From assembly GCA_002316235.1 (NCBI GenBank), contig DCDD01000204.1, forward strand, positions 1-45,957: a DNA stretch of 45,957 nt, written 5' to 3'. The position numbers and the translations under genes were made by a program. This document shows, piece by piece, positions 18,854-27,607 of the stretch. Origin of the DNA: Bacteroidales bacterium UBA1064 (lineage in GTDB: Bacteria; Bacteroidota; Bacteroidia; Bacteroidales; Tenuifilaceae). Under the pieces are notes generated by a model. It searched no databases. It was not told where the DNA came from and saw only the letters and a list, made by a program, of their open reading frames with translations. The number at the start of each line of letters is the position of its first letter. Positions within the stretch are counted from its first letter, which is position 1.

Positions 18854-19666
18854 ATGAGAACGGGTTTTATCGGGCAGCTTCTGAATTACTTACGATTTAG
18901 AGTTAACTGCAAACGGCGGGGGGGCTATGGGATACACTCTCCTTATGTTTACAGCCTCTATACCGAAACACTTAATGCCGATTCTAAAAACAACAAGGTC
19001 TTTGAGAGAATAGAGCAGTACCGAAAGGATTTAAGGAGATGTGGGTTAAGCATTGTACGCCAGAGGCTTGGCGATAATCCCGAAAATGGATTCCCTGGCG
19101 ATAAGGTTAAGCTTGCCAGAATTGCCAGGAACGTTTCGGTTCCACCCCATTTGGGACGGTTGCTTTTCAGGTTATGCAGTAGGTTTAACCCCGAAATCAT
19201 AGTGGAGCTGGGAACATCTGTGGGCATTAGCACGATGTACATGGCTGCAGCTAACCCCAATTCTAAGGTTTACACCATAGAGGGGGAGGAGTCTATCCTT
19301 GCAATAGCCCGGAATAGATTCAAGCAGATGGGTTTTACCAACATCGAACCCATTGCCGGCAACTTTGATGTTCAGCTACCCGAGCTCATAAAACGAATTA
19401 GCACTATTGATTTTGCCTTTATTGATGGCGATCACAATGGCAGAGCGCTCCTCCAAAATTTCAACCGGATGTTACCAAGGGTAGCTGACACTTCTGTTTT
19501 TGTGATTGATGATATTCGATGGAGCCCTGGCATGGAAGCTGCATGGAAGCAGATATGCAGCAACCCAAAGGTTACCATTTCTATCGACCTTTTCCGATGC
19601 GGAATACTGTTCTTTAGGACTGGAATTGCAAAGCAACATTTCCTGCTACGTTACGGCCCATACTAA
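18854..19666 (+). CDS. Class I SAM-dependent methyltransferase (O-methyltransferase-like)
   Basis: A Rossmann-fold methyltransferase. The SAM-binding motif I is IVELGTSVGISTMYMAA, followed by the acidic strand VYTIEGEE and the motif FAFIDGDHNGRALLQNF, the arrangement seen in catechol/caffeoyl-CoA-type O-methyltransferases. The N-terminal 90 residues are basic and include RRGGYGIHSPYVYSLY, a conserved-looking element of unknown role. There is no signal peptide. The substrate cannot be read from sequence, and the neighbours give no pathway. The 266 bases upstream show no gene. Confidence 0.82.
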   Translation: MRTGFIGQLLNYLRFRVNCKRRGGYGIHSPYVYSLYTETLNADSKNNKVFERIEQYRKDLRRCGLSIVRQRLGDNPENGFPGDKVKLARIARNVSVPPHLGRLLFRLCSRFNPEIIVELGTSVGISTMYMAAANPNSKVYTIEGEESILAIARNRFKQMGFTNIEPIAGNFDVQLPELIKRISTIDFAFIDGDHNGRALLQNFNRMLPRVADTSVFVIDDIRWSPGMEAAWKQICSNPKVTISIDLFRCGILFFRTGIAKQHFLLRYGPY

Positions 19667-19675
19667 ATTTTAAAC

Positions 19676-19705
19676 TTTGCACCCTAAATATTTATTATAC
19701 ATTTG
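19676..19705 (+). promoter_or_regulatory. Bacteroidota-type promoter for the ABC ATPase gene
   Basis: TTTG (19676-19679) and TACATTTG (19698-19705) are separated by 18 bases, close to the sigma-ABfr consensus TTTG-N19-TAnnTTTG. The gene starts 27 bases further on. This is the most complete promoter match in the window. Confidence 0.62.
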
Positions 19706-19732
19706 TAGAACAACATAACGGAACAAAATTCA

Positions 19733-20464
19733 ATGAGCAGCACCAACTTAATCACGCTGAATGAAATAAAAAAATTCTACCAGGTTGGTAGTGTTACGGT
19801 GAAGGCGCTAAAGGGCATAAATTTAACAATTGACCAAAACGAGTATGTGGCCATTATGGGGCCTTCGGGGTCTGGAAAATCAACCCTGATGAACATCCTC
19901 GGGTGTCTTGATACCCCAACCGATGGGACCTACATACTAAATGGAACCGACGTAAGCCGCCTTAGCGACGACGAGCTTGCCGATATTCGCAACAAGGAGA
20001 TCGGTTTTGTTTTTCAGACCTTCAACCTGTTGCCCCGCTACACCTCTCTCGATAATGTTATTCTACCCCTTATTTACGCTGGAGTGCCAAAGCACGAACG
20101 TGTTGAGAAGGCTAAGCAGGTGCTTTACAACGTTGGGTTGGGGGATAGAATGGAGCATAAGCCCAACGAGTTATCTGGTGGGCAGCGTCAGCGGGTGGCA
20201 GTTGCCCGGGCGCTTGTTAACAACCCGTCCATCATTCTGGCCGATGAACCTACCGGCAACCTCGACTCCAAAACCTCCATAGACATCATGAACCTCTTTG
20301 AGGATATCTACTCGCAGGGTAATACCATAATTATTGTTACACATGAGGAGGACATTGCCCGTCATGCCCGCCGGATTGTGAGAATTCTTGACGGAATGAT
20401 TGAGTCAGATGAGGTCAACCCCCATCCAACCCTGAGGCAAAAGGTTGTCCTTACAGAGCAGTAG
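19733..20464 (+). CDS. ABC transporter ATP-binding protein, MacB/LolD type
   Basis: This ATPase would power a MacB/FtsX-like membrane partner. Walker A is GPSGSGKST (residues 43-51), the signature is LSGGQRQRVAVARAL and Walker B is IILADEPTGNLDSKTS, with the switch His in IVTHEEDIA. The ADEPTGNLD form is typical of the LolD/MacB/FtsE group. No permease is adjacent: the upstream gene is a methyltransferase and the downstream gene is convergent. The partner must be encoded elsewhere. It has its own promoter. Confidence 0.9.
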   Translation: MSSTNLITLNEIKKFYQVGSVTVKALKGINLTIDQNEYVAIMGPSGSGKSTLMNILGCLDTPTDGTYILNGTDVSRLSDDELADIRNKEIGFVFQTFNLLPRYTSLDNVILPLIYAGVPKHERVEKAKQVLYNVGLGDRMEHKPNELSGGQRQRVAVARALVNNPSIILADEPTGNLDSKTSIDIMNLFEDIYSQGNTIIIVTHEEDIARHARRIVRILDGMIESDEVNPHPTLRQKVVLTEQ

Positions 20465-20508
20465 CACAACATTCAACACTCCATGTTATAGCTAAATTCC
20501 CTGGACAG

Positions 20509-20574
20509 TCCTTTAATGCTGAACTCCTTTCATCAACCGATGAAAGGAGTTCAGCATTCTTGAGCCTTAAAGGA
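20509..20574. terminator. Long perfect hairpin between convergent genes
   Basis: A perfect 20-bp inverted repeat (20515-20534 with 20539-20558) has a four-base loop. It is extended after an internal loop by TCCTTTAA (20509-20516) and TTAAAGGA (20567-20574), which overlaps the first arm by two bases. It lies between the ends of the ABC ATPase and S9 peptidase genes. There is no T run on either side, so it is not a classical intrinsic terminator, but its place suggests a bidirectional 3'-end structure. Confidence 0.55.
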
Positions 20575-20600
20575 TCGAGTTTGACTTCAACGTAACTTCC

Positions 20601-22688
20601 CTACTTAAGCCACCTGTCAAGCCAGCTTCTAAATTCCCTCTGCCAGAGTATTCCATTTTGAGGTTTTAGCACCCAGTGGTTCTCATCGGGGAAAAATATG
20701 AACTTGCTTGGAACGCCAAGTATTTGCGCAGCGTTGAATGCAGCCATTCCTTGTGTGTAGGGAATTCTGAAGTCGTTACCGCCGCTGATGATTAAAATTG
20801 GCGTATCCCAGCTTGTTACAAAGTTATGGGGGCTTTGTGCGTAGCTCTTCATGGCTACGGGATTGTTCTTTTCCCATGGTGCTCCGCCCATTTCCCATGT
20901 GTCAAAGAACATCTCCTCGGTGGTGAGGTACTCCATTTCGGAATGAAAAACACCGCAGTGGGCAATAAACGCTTTGAAGCGCTTGTTGTGGTTGCCTGCC
21001 AGCCAGAAAACAGAGTATCCACCATAGCTGGCCCCTACTGCACCCAGGCGGTTTTCGTCAACCCAAGGCTCTTTCTTTACCTCGTCAATTGCCGATAAAA
21101 GGTCTTTCATATCCTGACCACCGTGATTCTTGCTGATTTCATCGGTCCATTTCTGTCCAAAGGTAAGCGTGCCCCTTCGGCTTGGTGCCACAACCACGTA
21201 TCCACCCGAGGCCATTATGGAAAAGTTCCAGCGGTAGCTCCAGAATTGGCTTACTGCGCTTTGTGGTCCGCCTTCGCAGTAGAGGAGTGCTGGATAACTT
21301 TTTGTGCTGTCGAAATCGGGAGGAAGAATTATCCAAGTGTGCACCAGCTTTCCATCGGTTGACTTTATCCATCTTTGCCTAACGGTGGGCATTTTTAGCT
21401 GGGAAAGCAGCTCCTGGTTGGTAAAGGAGAGTTCCACCTCTTCTCCATTTTGAGGGTTAATGGAGTATATTTCGACAGGTTTTACGATGGAAGCCTTGCT
21501 CCCTATCAACCTATCACCGGCAAGGGCAAAAGCATGATAGTCGTGCCACCCATGGGTAATTGCTACAGGTTTAGCGTCCTGCAAGGCTAACCTGTAAATC
21601 TGATAGGTTGCCTCAACTCCCGCTATAAAGTAAACCATATCTGAGCTGACATTCCAGATTACGTTTGAAACAGAGTAGTCAAAATCACGGGTTAGGTAGG
21701 AAGTTTTTTTTGTTTGAAGGTCCATTACAAGAAGTCGATCCTTATCGGCCTCAAAACCGGCTCGTTCCATGGACAACCATGCGATTTTTTCCCCATCGGG
21801 CGAAAATACGGGTTGCTTATCGTAACCCGGCAATCCTTCGGTTAAGTTTTGGGTCTTTCCATTTCTTAGATCGTAGAGGTAGATGTCGGAGTTAGTGCTG
21901 AATGCGGCCTCTTTTCCTGTAAGTTTTTTACATGTGTAGGCAATTTGATTACCATCGGGGCTCCAGGCAATATCCTCCATACCATCAAATGGTTTTAGAG
22001 GGGTATCATAGGGCTCATTCGCCATAATGTCGATGATTTTTGATAAGGATTTTCCATCGAAGTTGGCCACCATGACATGGTTAAACAGGCTGTCCTCCCA
22101 GGTGTCCCAGTGGCGATACATTAGCGTGGTGTAGATTTGCCCGCTTGATTTGGGCAGGTCGGGGTAAATATCGGCAATTGAAGCTCCCACCTTTACATCA
22201 CTTGTAAGGAGAATTTTTGAACCAGTAGGGGAGATGCTGAATCCGCTTATGTCGTTTTCAAATCCTTCAACCATGGAGGTTTTCTGGTTTTCAACATTCA
22301 TCTGCCAGATTTGCGATTTACCACTTTCGGTTGCGAGGTAGGCCAGGTTAAGGCTATCCACCCATTGCAGGTTAAACTCAGAACCGTTTGTATGGGTAAG
22401 CTGGCGCTTTCCGGTGCCGTCGGTGTTCATGATGTAGATCTCCGAGTTACCCCTATTTTGATCAATAGAGTACCAGGCGGTTGTGTATGCAACTTTCTGT
22501 CCATCGGGCGACACGGCAAATTCGCCTATTCGGCCAAACGACCAAAGAATCTCTGGAGTAAGGGTGCTATCGGTTACTACAGGTTTAACAGGCCCAACTA
22601 TAGCTTCATTATTTGGTTGCTGGGTTTTGCATGAGGCCAGTACGAGCGCTGGCAACGCTAAAGCCATTAGAATCTTTTTAGTTTGCAT
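20601..22688 (-). CDS. S9 family prolyl oligopeptidase-type lipoprotein peptidase
   Basis: A serine peptidase of the dipeptidyl/acylaminoacyl peptidase group, probably periplasmic and lipid-anchored. The signal ends in VLASCKTQQ, with Cys20. The N-terminal half has WD40/TolB-like propeller repeats (FAVSPDGQKVAYTT, IAWSPDGNQIAYT, FSPDGEKIAWLS). The C-terminal alpha/beta hydrolase has nucleophile Ser554 in GASYGGYS, Asp639 in GGNDFRIP and His671 in DENHWV, completing the triad. The length of 695 aa is normal. It likely trims peptides for nutrition. It is convergent with the ABC ATPase and 64 bases downstream of the sensor gene, so it may be read from that transcript. Confidence 0.93.
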   Translation of the reverse strand: MQTKKILMALALPALVLASCKTQQPNNEAIVGPVKPVVTDSTLTPEILWSFGRIGEFAVSPDGQKVAYTTAWYSIDQNRGNSEIYIMNTDGTGKRQLTHTNGSEFNLQWVDSLNLAYLATESGKSQIWQMNVENQKTSMVEGFENDISGFSISPTGSKILLTSDVKVGASIADIYPDLPKSSGQIYTTLMYRHWDTWEDSLFNHVMVANFDGKSLSKIIDIMANEPYDTPLKPFDGMEDIAWSPDGNQIAYTCKKLTGKEAAFSTNSDIYLYDLRNGKTQNLTEGLPGYDKQPVFSPDGEKIAWLSMERAGFEADKDRLLVMDLQTKKTSYLTRDFDYSVSNVIWNVSSDMVYFIAGVEATYQIYRLALQDAKPVAITHGWHDYHAFALAGDRLIGSKASIVKPVEIYSINPQNGEEVELSFTNQELLSQLKMPTVRQRWIKSTDGKLVHTWIILPPDFDSTKSYPALLYCEGGPQSAVSQFWSYRWNFSIMASGGYVVVAPSRRGTLTFGQKWTDEISKNHGGQDMKDLLSAIDEVKKEPWVDENRLGAVGASYGGYSVFWLAGNHNKRFKAFIAHCGVFHSEMEYLTTEEMFFDTWEMGGAPWEKNNPVAMKSYAQSPHNFVTSWDTPILIISGGNDFRIPYTQGMAAFNAAQILGVPSKFIFFPDENHWVLKPQNGILWQREFRSWLDRWLK

Positions 22689-22752
22689 TGCTTAGCTATT
22701 TTGGTATAGTTTACTAGGTAGAATTAGCTTTCTCACAAGGTTATACACCGAT

Positions 22753-25700
22753 TTAAAGTCGAATACCCAGAATGGTTATATCGTCGCGCTGGGGTTCGCT
22801 ACCTGTAAATTCATTAAACTCCTGTAGCAAGACGGATGAAATTTCTTCCATGGGTTTCTCAATATTGGCGAGAAGGTAGGTTTGAAACCGTGCGGTGGTA
22901 AACTTGCGTTTTGAGGAGTTATTCTGATCGGTTAGCCCGTCGGTGTACATGATAATCATGTCTCCTTTGTGCATGGGAACTCTCCAGTTTGTAAATTCCA
23001 GATCCACATCAGGGAGCAGGCCGCCTATGGACTTTCTATTACCCTTAAGGGTTTGTATTCTGTTTTCAGCCTTGCTATAGCAGAAAATTGGCCTGTTAGC
23101 GCCAGCAAAAGTAACGGAAAACATATCGTTTGGCTTGCTTTCAATTAAGCAAAGGGCTATATCCATGCCGTCGAAGCTCTCGCTGACATTTTGGTGGAGT
23201 GCCACCTTGATGGAAGCGCTTAGCTCGGTGAGGATATCTGCAGGGTTGTAGATTTTTTTCTCGTTTACAATTTCGCTCAGCAGCCTGCTGCCAATTAACG
23301 ACATGAATGCTCCCGGAACCCCATGCCCGGTGCAGTCCACCACAGCAATAAAAATTTTTTCGTTTGGGTTGCTTTTAGGGCCAGCATGGGATATCCAGTA
23401 AAAATCGCCCGAGACCAGCTCCTTAGGCTTATAAATTAGGAAATGCTCAAAAATATTTCCCAGCGATTGGGATAAATCGGGAAGAATGGCCTGCTGAATG
23501 GTCTGGGCATATATAATGCTATCGTTGATGTGGCGGTTGTGTTCCTCCAGCTCATCCCGCTGGGTAAGGATTTCCTCCTTTTGCCGTTGTAGCTCGACGT
23601 TCTTTTCAATAAGGGCCTGTTCGGATTTCGAGAGCTCTAAGGTTCTTTCGTCAACCAGCTGCTGGAGTTTAATGTTTGAGTTTCTAAGCAGCTGGGTATT
23701 AATTCTGATGGATAGCCAGATAATTAGCAAAAGTGCAACTACATAGCCAGTAATTGCCCACCACTGGAGGTAGAGAGGTTTTTGAATGGTGAATTGGAAT
23801 GTTTCGGCAGGACTTTCAATGTTAAAGAGGTTTTTTGCCTTAACGTTGAACTGGTATGTGCCAAAGGGCAGATTGGTGTACTCCTTTCTCTGGTTGGGTT
23901 GCCAATCACTCCATGTTTTATCAAATCCTACCAGCATGTAGGAGTATAAGAGTTTTTGCTGCTGACCGAAGAACGGAGCAGAGTAGGTGAATGTTAAGGA
24001 GTTGTTTCTGTAAGGAAGTGTTGTGGATTTTACTTCGTTGTAGGGGAGGCTTGTAGGAAATGTTATCCCCTCATTCCCATCGTAGTAAACCCCGTTAAAT
24101 AGTATGTGGTCAGGACCGGCCGAAACCTGCCTAATGAGAACCCTAAATATCGGATTTTTTAAATTTCCGGCGTCCTCATCGAAACGGAAAAGCCCATCGG
24201 TACAAGCTATCCAAACAACCTTATTATTATCTTCGGGAAAAATATCGTAGAAAATAGTTTCGGGGATCGTTCTGAATTGGGCAGGTTCCCTGCGGTAAAT
24301 ATTCTTTGGATATTTAACAGCGCGCTCAAGCCATCGGTTTGCAGAAAAATTGTATGCCTCAAACCAAATGTTACCGTTTTGGTCCTGGTTAAGTATTCGT
24401 AACCCGGTTGTTCCATTGGCAAATTCCAACCCTAGGGAGGAGTCGGGTTCAAACATGTTACTCTGGTGGCTGAATTTTGAAAGTCCACACTCGGCAGAAG
24501 CTTTTACTTCTCCATCAATCATAACCACAGCAATATCGTCGTACCTTGGATTGAATGGGAGGGTGTAAAGAATAGGTTTTTCCGAGACCAGCTGGTAGGG
24601 GTTAACCATATCAACGTAGTTGATACCCTTGTACCGTTCAGAGTACCATAGGTCTCCGTTTAAATCTTCTGCCAGGGAGTAAACCTCCCCCTTAGTTCCG
24701 GTCAGCTCCCCCAAAAATTTGAACCGTCCGTTGTTTTCTGCTATTACACCGACACCTTCGCGTAACCCAACGTAGGTTATTTTCGGGTACAGCTTCGATT
24801 GGAGAAGGCAGTAGGAATGGTACTTCCCATTTTCAATTAGTGTCGCCTTTCCTCCTTCTACCTGAAAAATTCCACTTGAGGTGGTGGCAAGCAAGGCCTC
24901 ATCGCCATTCATTGTGTGTATGGTTCGCAGCTTCCATGATAAATCGGATAAACCCGTAACCTGCTCTATCCTGCCGTTGCTAAACCAGAAAATACCAACG
25001 TTGGTGGTGAAGTAGATGTGGTTTTTAAAACGGACAACCGATTGTAGAACGCCCTTAATTCCATCGTTTTCAGTCCAGCTGGTAAGCTGGGAGAAAATGG
25101 GTGTGTAGGATATCCCGTTGTTTAGTGCAATCCAAAGATTTTTTTGGTTATCCATGTATAGATACCATGCAGTATTATCCTGTAGGCCAACCGAAGTGTC
25201 AATGCGTCTGGTTATGTTGCCTGTAGTATCAATAAATACCACTCCACCGCTGTAGGTTGAAATGGCAAAGGTATTATCATCTAGTTTAAGCCCTGCATAC
25301 ACCTTGGAGGATGCGAAAAAATTATCGTCAGAAGTGGAAAATTTAACAATAGCAGGCTTTGTATATCCGGTGAAATTTGGGTCTAGAGCTTGCCTGCTGA
25401 GCAGGTAAAAGCCATCGTTTTGAGTGCAAATCAGAAAGTATTTTTGGTTGAATGGGAGTATTGCGTATATAAGCTGCGGGGCAAAGTAATCTCCTCCCGG
25501 AACTAGGCGCAGGGAGTCATTGCTCAGGTAGCAAAGCCCATAGTCGCGCTGGTGGATAAACAACACACCATCGGTAAGGTAGGAGCGGTGAAACTGTGTT
25601 TTTGGCGACCATTCCGAAACGGTTAAATCCTTGTTTAACCTGAATAGAGTAGTAAAAGATGAAAAGTAAATTGATGAATCGCTGGCGTAGAGCTGACGAA

Positions 25701-26103
25701 TCATTCCAAGGGGCTTGGCCGTTTCGGGTATATGCTGGGAAAGGGAATGGAAGCTTAGGGTATTGGTCGAATCGGCTGCAAGGTATCCAAATTCATCCTG
25801 ACCACCAACCCAAATTCTTCCGTTTTTGTCAGTATCAAGGCAGCGTGCTAGTGCTCCATTAATTGAAATATGTCGCCACTCGCTCCCATCATACTCTATA
25901 ACCCCAACGTTGTTGGCAATGTAGATTAGCCCCCGGTTATCCTGCGTTATTGCCCAGCTTTGAGCATGCCCATTATACTCCCTATGGTGAAAGTTCATCA
26001 CCGGAAACCTTCCGGTGGTCTGTGCCCAAATGGCATTAACCTGAGATATCAGAACCAGAAGCAGTATAAAACTTGTACGAAGTAAATCCCTTTTTTTTGC
26101 CAT
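22753..26103 (-). CDS. Propeller/Y_Y_Y sensor fused to a SpoIIE-type PP2C phosphatase
   Basis: A transmembrane signalling protein in which the usual histidine kinase output is replaced by a protein phosphatase. The start is set at ATG 26103 (MAKKRDLLRTSFILLLVL), after the -7 box at 26142-26149; a GTG at 26127 adds eight residues. Order: signal peptide, two-component-type beta-propeller repeats to about residue 690 (GRIWVGGQDEFGYL), Y_Y_Y domain (~700-775, NSLTFTYSAPFFGQQQKLLY), transmembrane helix near 780-800 (WWAITGYVVALLLIIWL), coiled coil (~810-880) and SpoIIE domain. The phosphatase metal ligands are Asp923 (VDCTGHGVPGAFM), Asp1055 (MYTDGLTDQ) and the C-terminal QRDDITILG. It should dephosphorylate a cytosolic partner when the periplasmic propeller senses its signal. 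A SiaB-type kinase is two genes away. Confidence 0.9.
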   Translation of the reverse strand: MAKKRDLLRTSFILLLVLISQVNAIWAQTTGRFPVMNFHHREYNGHAQSWAITQDNRGLIYIANNVGVIEYDGSEWRHISINGALARCLDTDKNGRIWVGGQDEFGYLAADSTNTLSFHSLSQHIPETAKPLGMIRQLYASDSSIYFSSFTTLFRLNKDLTVSEWSPKTQFHRSYLTDGVLFIHQRDYGLCYLSNDSLRLVPGGDYFAPQLIYAILPFNQKYFLICTQNDGFYLLSRQALDPNFTGYTKPAIVKFSTSDDNFFASSKVYAGLKLDDNTFAISTYSGGVVFIDTTGNITRRIDTSVGLQDNTAWYLYMDNQKNLWIALNNGISYTPIFSQLTSWTENDGIKGVLQSVVRFKNHIYFTTNVGIFWFSNGRIEQVTGLSDLSWKLRTIHTMNGDEALLATTSSGIFQVEGGKATLIENGKYHSYCLLQSKLYPKITYVGLREGVGVIAENNGRFKFLGELTGTKGEVYSLAEDLNGDLWYSERYKGINYVDMVNPYQLVSEKPILYTLPFNPRYDDIAVVMIDGEVKASAECGLSKFSHQSNMFEPDSSLGLEFANGTTGLRILNQDQNGNIWFEAYNFSANRWLERAVKYPKNIYRREPAQFRTIPETIFYDIFPEDNNKVVWIACTDGLFRFDEDAGNLKNPIFRVLIRQVSAGPDHILFNGVYYDGNEGITFPTSLPYNEVKSTTLPYRNNSLTFTYSAPFFGQQQKLLYSYMLVGFDKTWSDWQPNQRKEYTNLPFGTYQFNVKAKNLFNIESPAETFQFTIQKPLYLQWWAITGYVVALLLIIWLSIRINTQLLRNSNIKLQQLVDERTLELSKSEQALIEKNVELQRQKEEILTQRDELEEHNRHINDSIIYAQTIQQAILPDLSQSLGNIFEHFLIYKPKELVSGDFYWISHAGPKSNPNEKIFIAVVDCTGHGVPGAFMSLIGSRLLSEIVNEKKIYNPADILTELSASIKVALHQNVSESFDGMDIALCLIESKPNDMFSVTFAGANRPIFCYSKAENRIQTLKGNRKSIGGLLPDVDLEFTNWRVPMHKGDMIIMYTDGLTDQNNSSKRKFTTARFQTYLLANIEKPMEEISSVLLQEFNEFTGSEPQRDDITILGIRL

Positions 26104-26141
26104 GCTTCTCCCTACTGCAAGTCCCACTTTGAATTTACTTT

Positions 26142-26149
26142 CAAATATA
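26142..26149 (-). promoter_or_regulatory. Candidate -7 box for the propeller-phosphatase gene
   Basis: On the minus strand this reads TATATTTG, an exact TAnnTTTG match. Transcription from it would start near 26135, which supports translation from ATG 26103 rather than GTG 26127. No good -33 box was found. Confidence 0.5.
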
Positions 26150-26257
26150 TTGTTTTATTCAAATATTTTATTTAAAAATGGCGATGAGCGCTAAATATAT
26201 TTATTATAATGGATTCATGCCACCGTAACATAGTTCAAAATGAATGAGTGCATTAAG

Positions 26258-26300
26258 GCAACCATCCGGAAGGTTGGAAGTATTGAGGAGCGATGGTTGC
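26258..26300. repeat. Nine-bp inverted repeat in the 274-base gap
   Basis: GCAACCATC (26258-26266) and GATGGTTGC (26292-26300) could form a hairpin with a 25-base loop, about 100-145 bases past the stop of the leftward YD-repeat gene. Nothing else was recognised in 26128-26401 apart from the -7 box: no credible gene and no U tract. Confidence 0.3.
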
Positions 26301-26401
26301 ATATTACGCTTGCCACGGGTGCCATGTTTTTCCCGTGCTGGAACTTGTTTTGGCGAAGAGATGGAATGTGACAATCTGCTAAAAAACAGCGTATTGACGG
26401 C

Positions 26402-27388
26402 TTAGAAGAATTTGTACTCGTACCGGTACACAACCCTAAAGTTATAGTCGGAGTAGTAGGTGTCAACTTCGTCAACTATTCCCTTGCTATCCAGCTTGTA
26501 GTTACGGTGTGAGTAATCGGTAGCGTTATCCTCATACCATTTTTCCTCCACAATATTTCCTTGCCCATCATACTTATATGAGCTGTAGAGTAGCCTGGTA
26601 TTGTTTGGTTTGATCAGGTAGGTTTCAATGAGCTGATTTTGTCCATCGTAAACATAGCTGTAGCTTGCCCTAAGCTCGCCGGCGTAGTACTCCGACTTGG
26701 AAATGGGAAGGTTGTTGGCGTTGTAGGTAAATACGGTACGGGCGAGTTCCTTCCCATCGCCCGAGGTGTTTTTCTCGTCGAGTAGATTTCCGGCGGAGTC
26801 GTACTTTCTTTCGGTTATTTTGCTGAGGGTGCCAACGGGTTTAAATATTGAAATTTTGGTGTTGTTACCGTTATGCTCGTATATCCATTTTTCTTCTACC
26901 TGGTTGGCAGCGTTGTAGCGTATAATTTCTTTTTGCTTGCCGTTGGGAAAATAGCTGTAGGCAATACGGTAAGTGGTTCTTCCATCAAAACCAAGTTCTG
27001 AGGCTTTATTCCCATTCTTATCGTAGGTAAATACCTGTCTGAATGCCAGCTCAATTCCCTTTTGACGGTAGTCTTGGTATTGGAGGTATTCTATTTTACG
27101 GTTTTGGTTGTCGTACTTGTAGGTGTGGCGCGACGAAACGGAACCGTTTTGCTTGTAGTTGATTATTTCAACTTCATTCCCATTCTTGTCGTAGTTGGTT
27201 ACTACGGTTACGTAGCCTTTGGGGTCAACCTTGTCCTTGTTAAATTTATGAGTCCACTGTGAAACGGAGGCAATTTTGTTTTTCTGAATTTTCTCACGAC
27301 TCATGAGCTCACTCCGTGACTGGGCGAGTACGATAGTGCAGGTTGTTGCCAGACAGAGGGTTGCTAAATATCTTTTCATTATGAACAT
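26402..27388 (-). CDS. Secreted YD-repeat-like protein of unknown function
   Basis: An exported protein made largely of repeats with the pattern YxYDxxGN/Q, similar to RHS/YD or MORN-like repeats: TYKYDNQNRKIEY, VFTYDKNGNKASEL, YSYFPNGKQKEII, RKYDSAGNLLDEK, YVYDGQNQLIETY, YKYDGQGNIVEEK. They recur roughly every 25-35 residues from about residue 85 to 310. The signal peptide ends in IVLAQ. A second ATG at 27379 (MKRYLATLC) is an equally good start. At 328 aa it is far shorter than true RHS toxins and has no toxin domain after the repeats. It lies between the SpoIIE sensor and the SiaB-type kinase genes on the same strand, so a link to that signalling set is possible but unproven. Confidence 0.72.
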   Translation of the reverse strand: MFIMKRYLATLCLATTCTIVLAQSRSELMSREKIQKNKIASVSQWTHKFNKDKVDPKGYVTVVTNYDKNGNEVEIINYKQNGSVSSRHTYKYDNQNRKIEYLQYQDYRQKGIELAFRQVFTYDKNGNKASELGFDGRTTYRIAYSYFPNGKQKEIIRYNAANQVEEKWIYEHNGNNTKISIFKPVGTLSKITERKYDSAGNLLDEKNTSGDGKELARTVFTYNANNLPISKSEYYAGELRASYSYVYDGQNQLIETYLIKPNNTRLLYSSYKYDGQGNIVEEKWYEDNATDYSHRNYKLDSKGIVDEVDTYYSDYNFRVVYRYEYKFF

Positions 27389-27469
27389 TATTGAGTCAAA
27401 AGGACTAAAATTTTGGGAAAGGATACCAGCTTAAAAAGAAGTCAGTTAAGGTAAGTAAGTAATTTTCCA

Positions 27470-27477
27470 CAAAGATA
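27470..27477 (-). promoter_or_regulatory. Candidate -7 box for the YD-repeat gene
   Basis: The minus strand reads TATCTTTG, an exact TAnnTTTG match, about 80 bases before the start codon. Without a -33 match it is only suggestive. Confidence 0.33.
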
Positions 27478-27555
27478 TTCAAAAATTTATCAATTTTCAT
27501 ACCGAAGTTTTATACCGATGGTTATCCCGTGCAGGTTGAGCAAGAATTTTGATGT

Positions 27556-27578
27556 CGTAATCGGCCTACCGGATTACG
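27556..27578 (-). terminator. Hairpin downstream of the SiaB-type gene
   Basis: On the minus strand CGTAAT, a bulged C and CGG pair with CCG and ATTACG around the loop TAGG, 30 bases after the stop of the SiaB-type gene. No U tract follows, so termination is uncertain and it may be an intercistronic hairpin. Confidence 0.33.
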
Positions 27579-27607
27579 GTTATGATAAGCTACTGCAAAG
27601 GGTTGGT

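Noticed and set aside
22753..26103. Hybrid two-component histidine kinase
   Set aside because: The propeller and Y_Y_Y domain are typical of that class, but no HisKA/HATPase motif is present; the output is a SpoIIE phosphatase.
26215..26475. 86-codon minus-strand frame spanning the gap and the end of the YD-repeat gene
   Set aside because: No domain or signal is present, it overlaps the well-supported gene out of frame, and its composition is unlike a real protein.
26402..27388. RHS-type polymorphic toxin
   Set aside because: It is too short, has no C-terminal toxin or autoprotease region and no immunity gene nearby.
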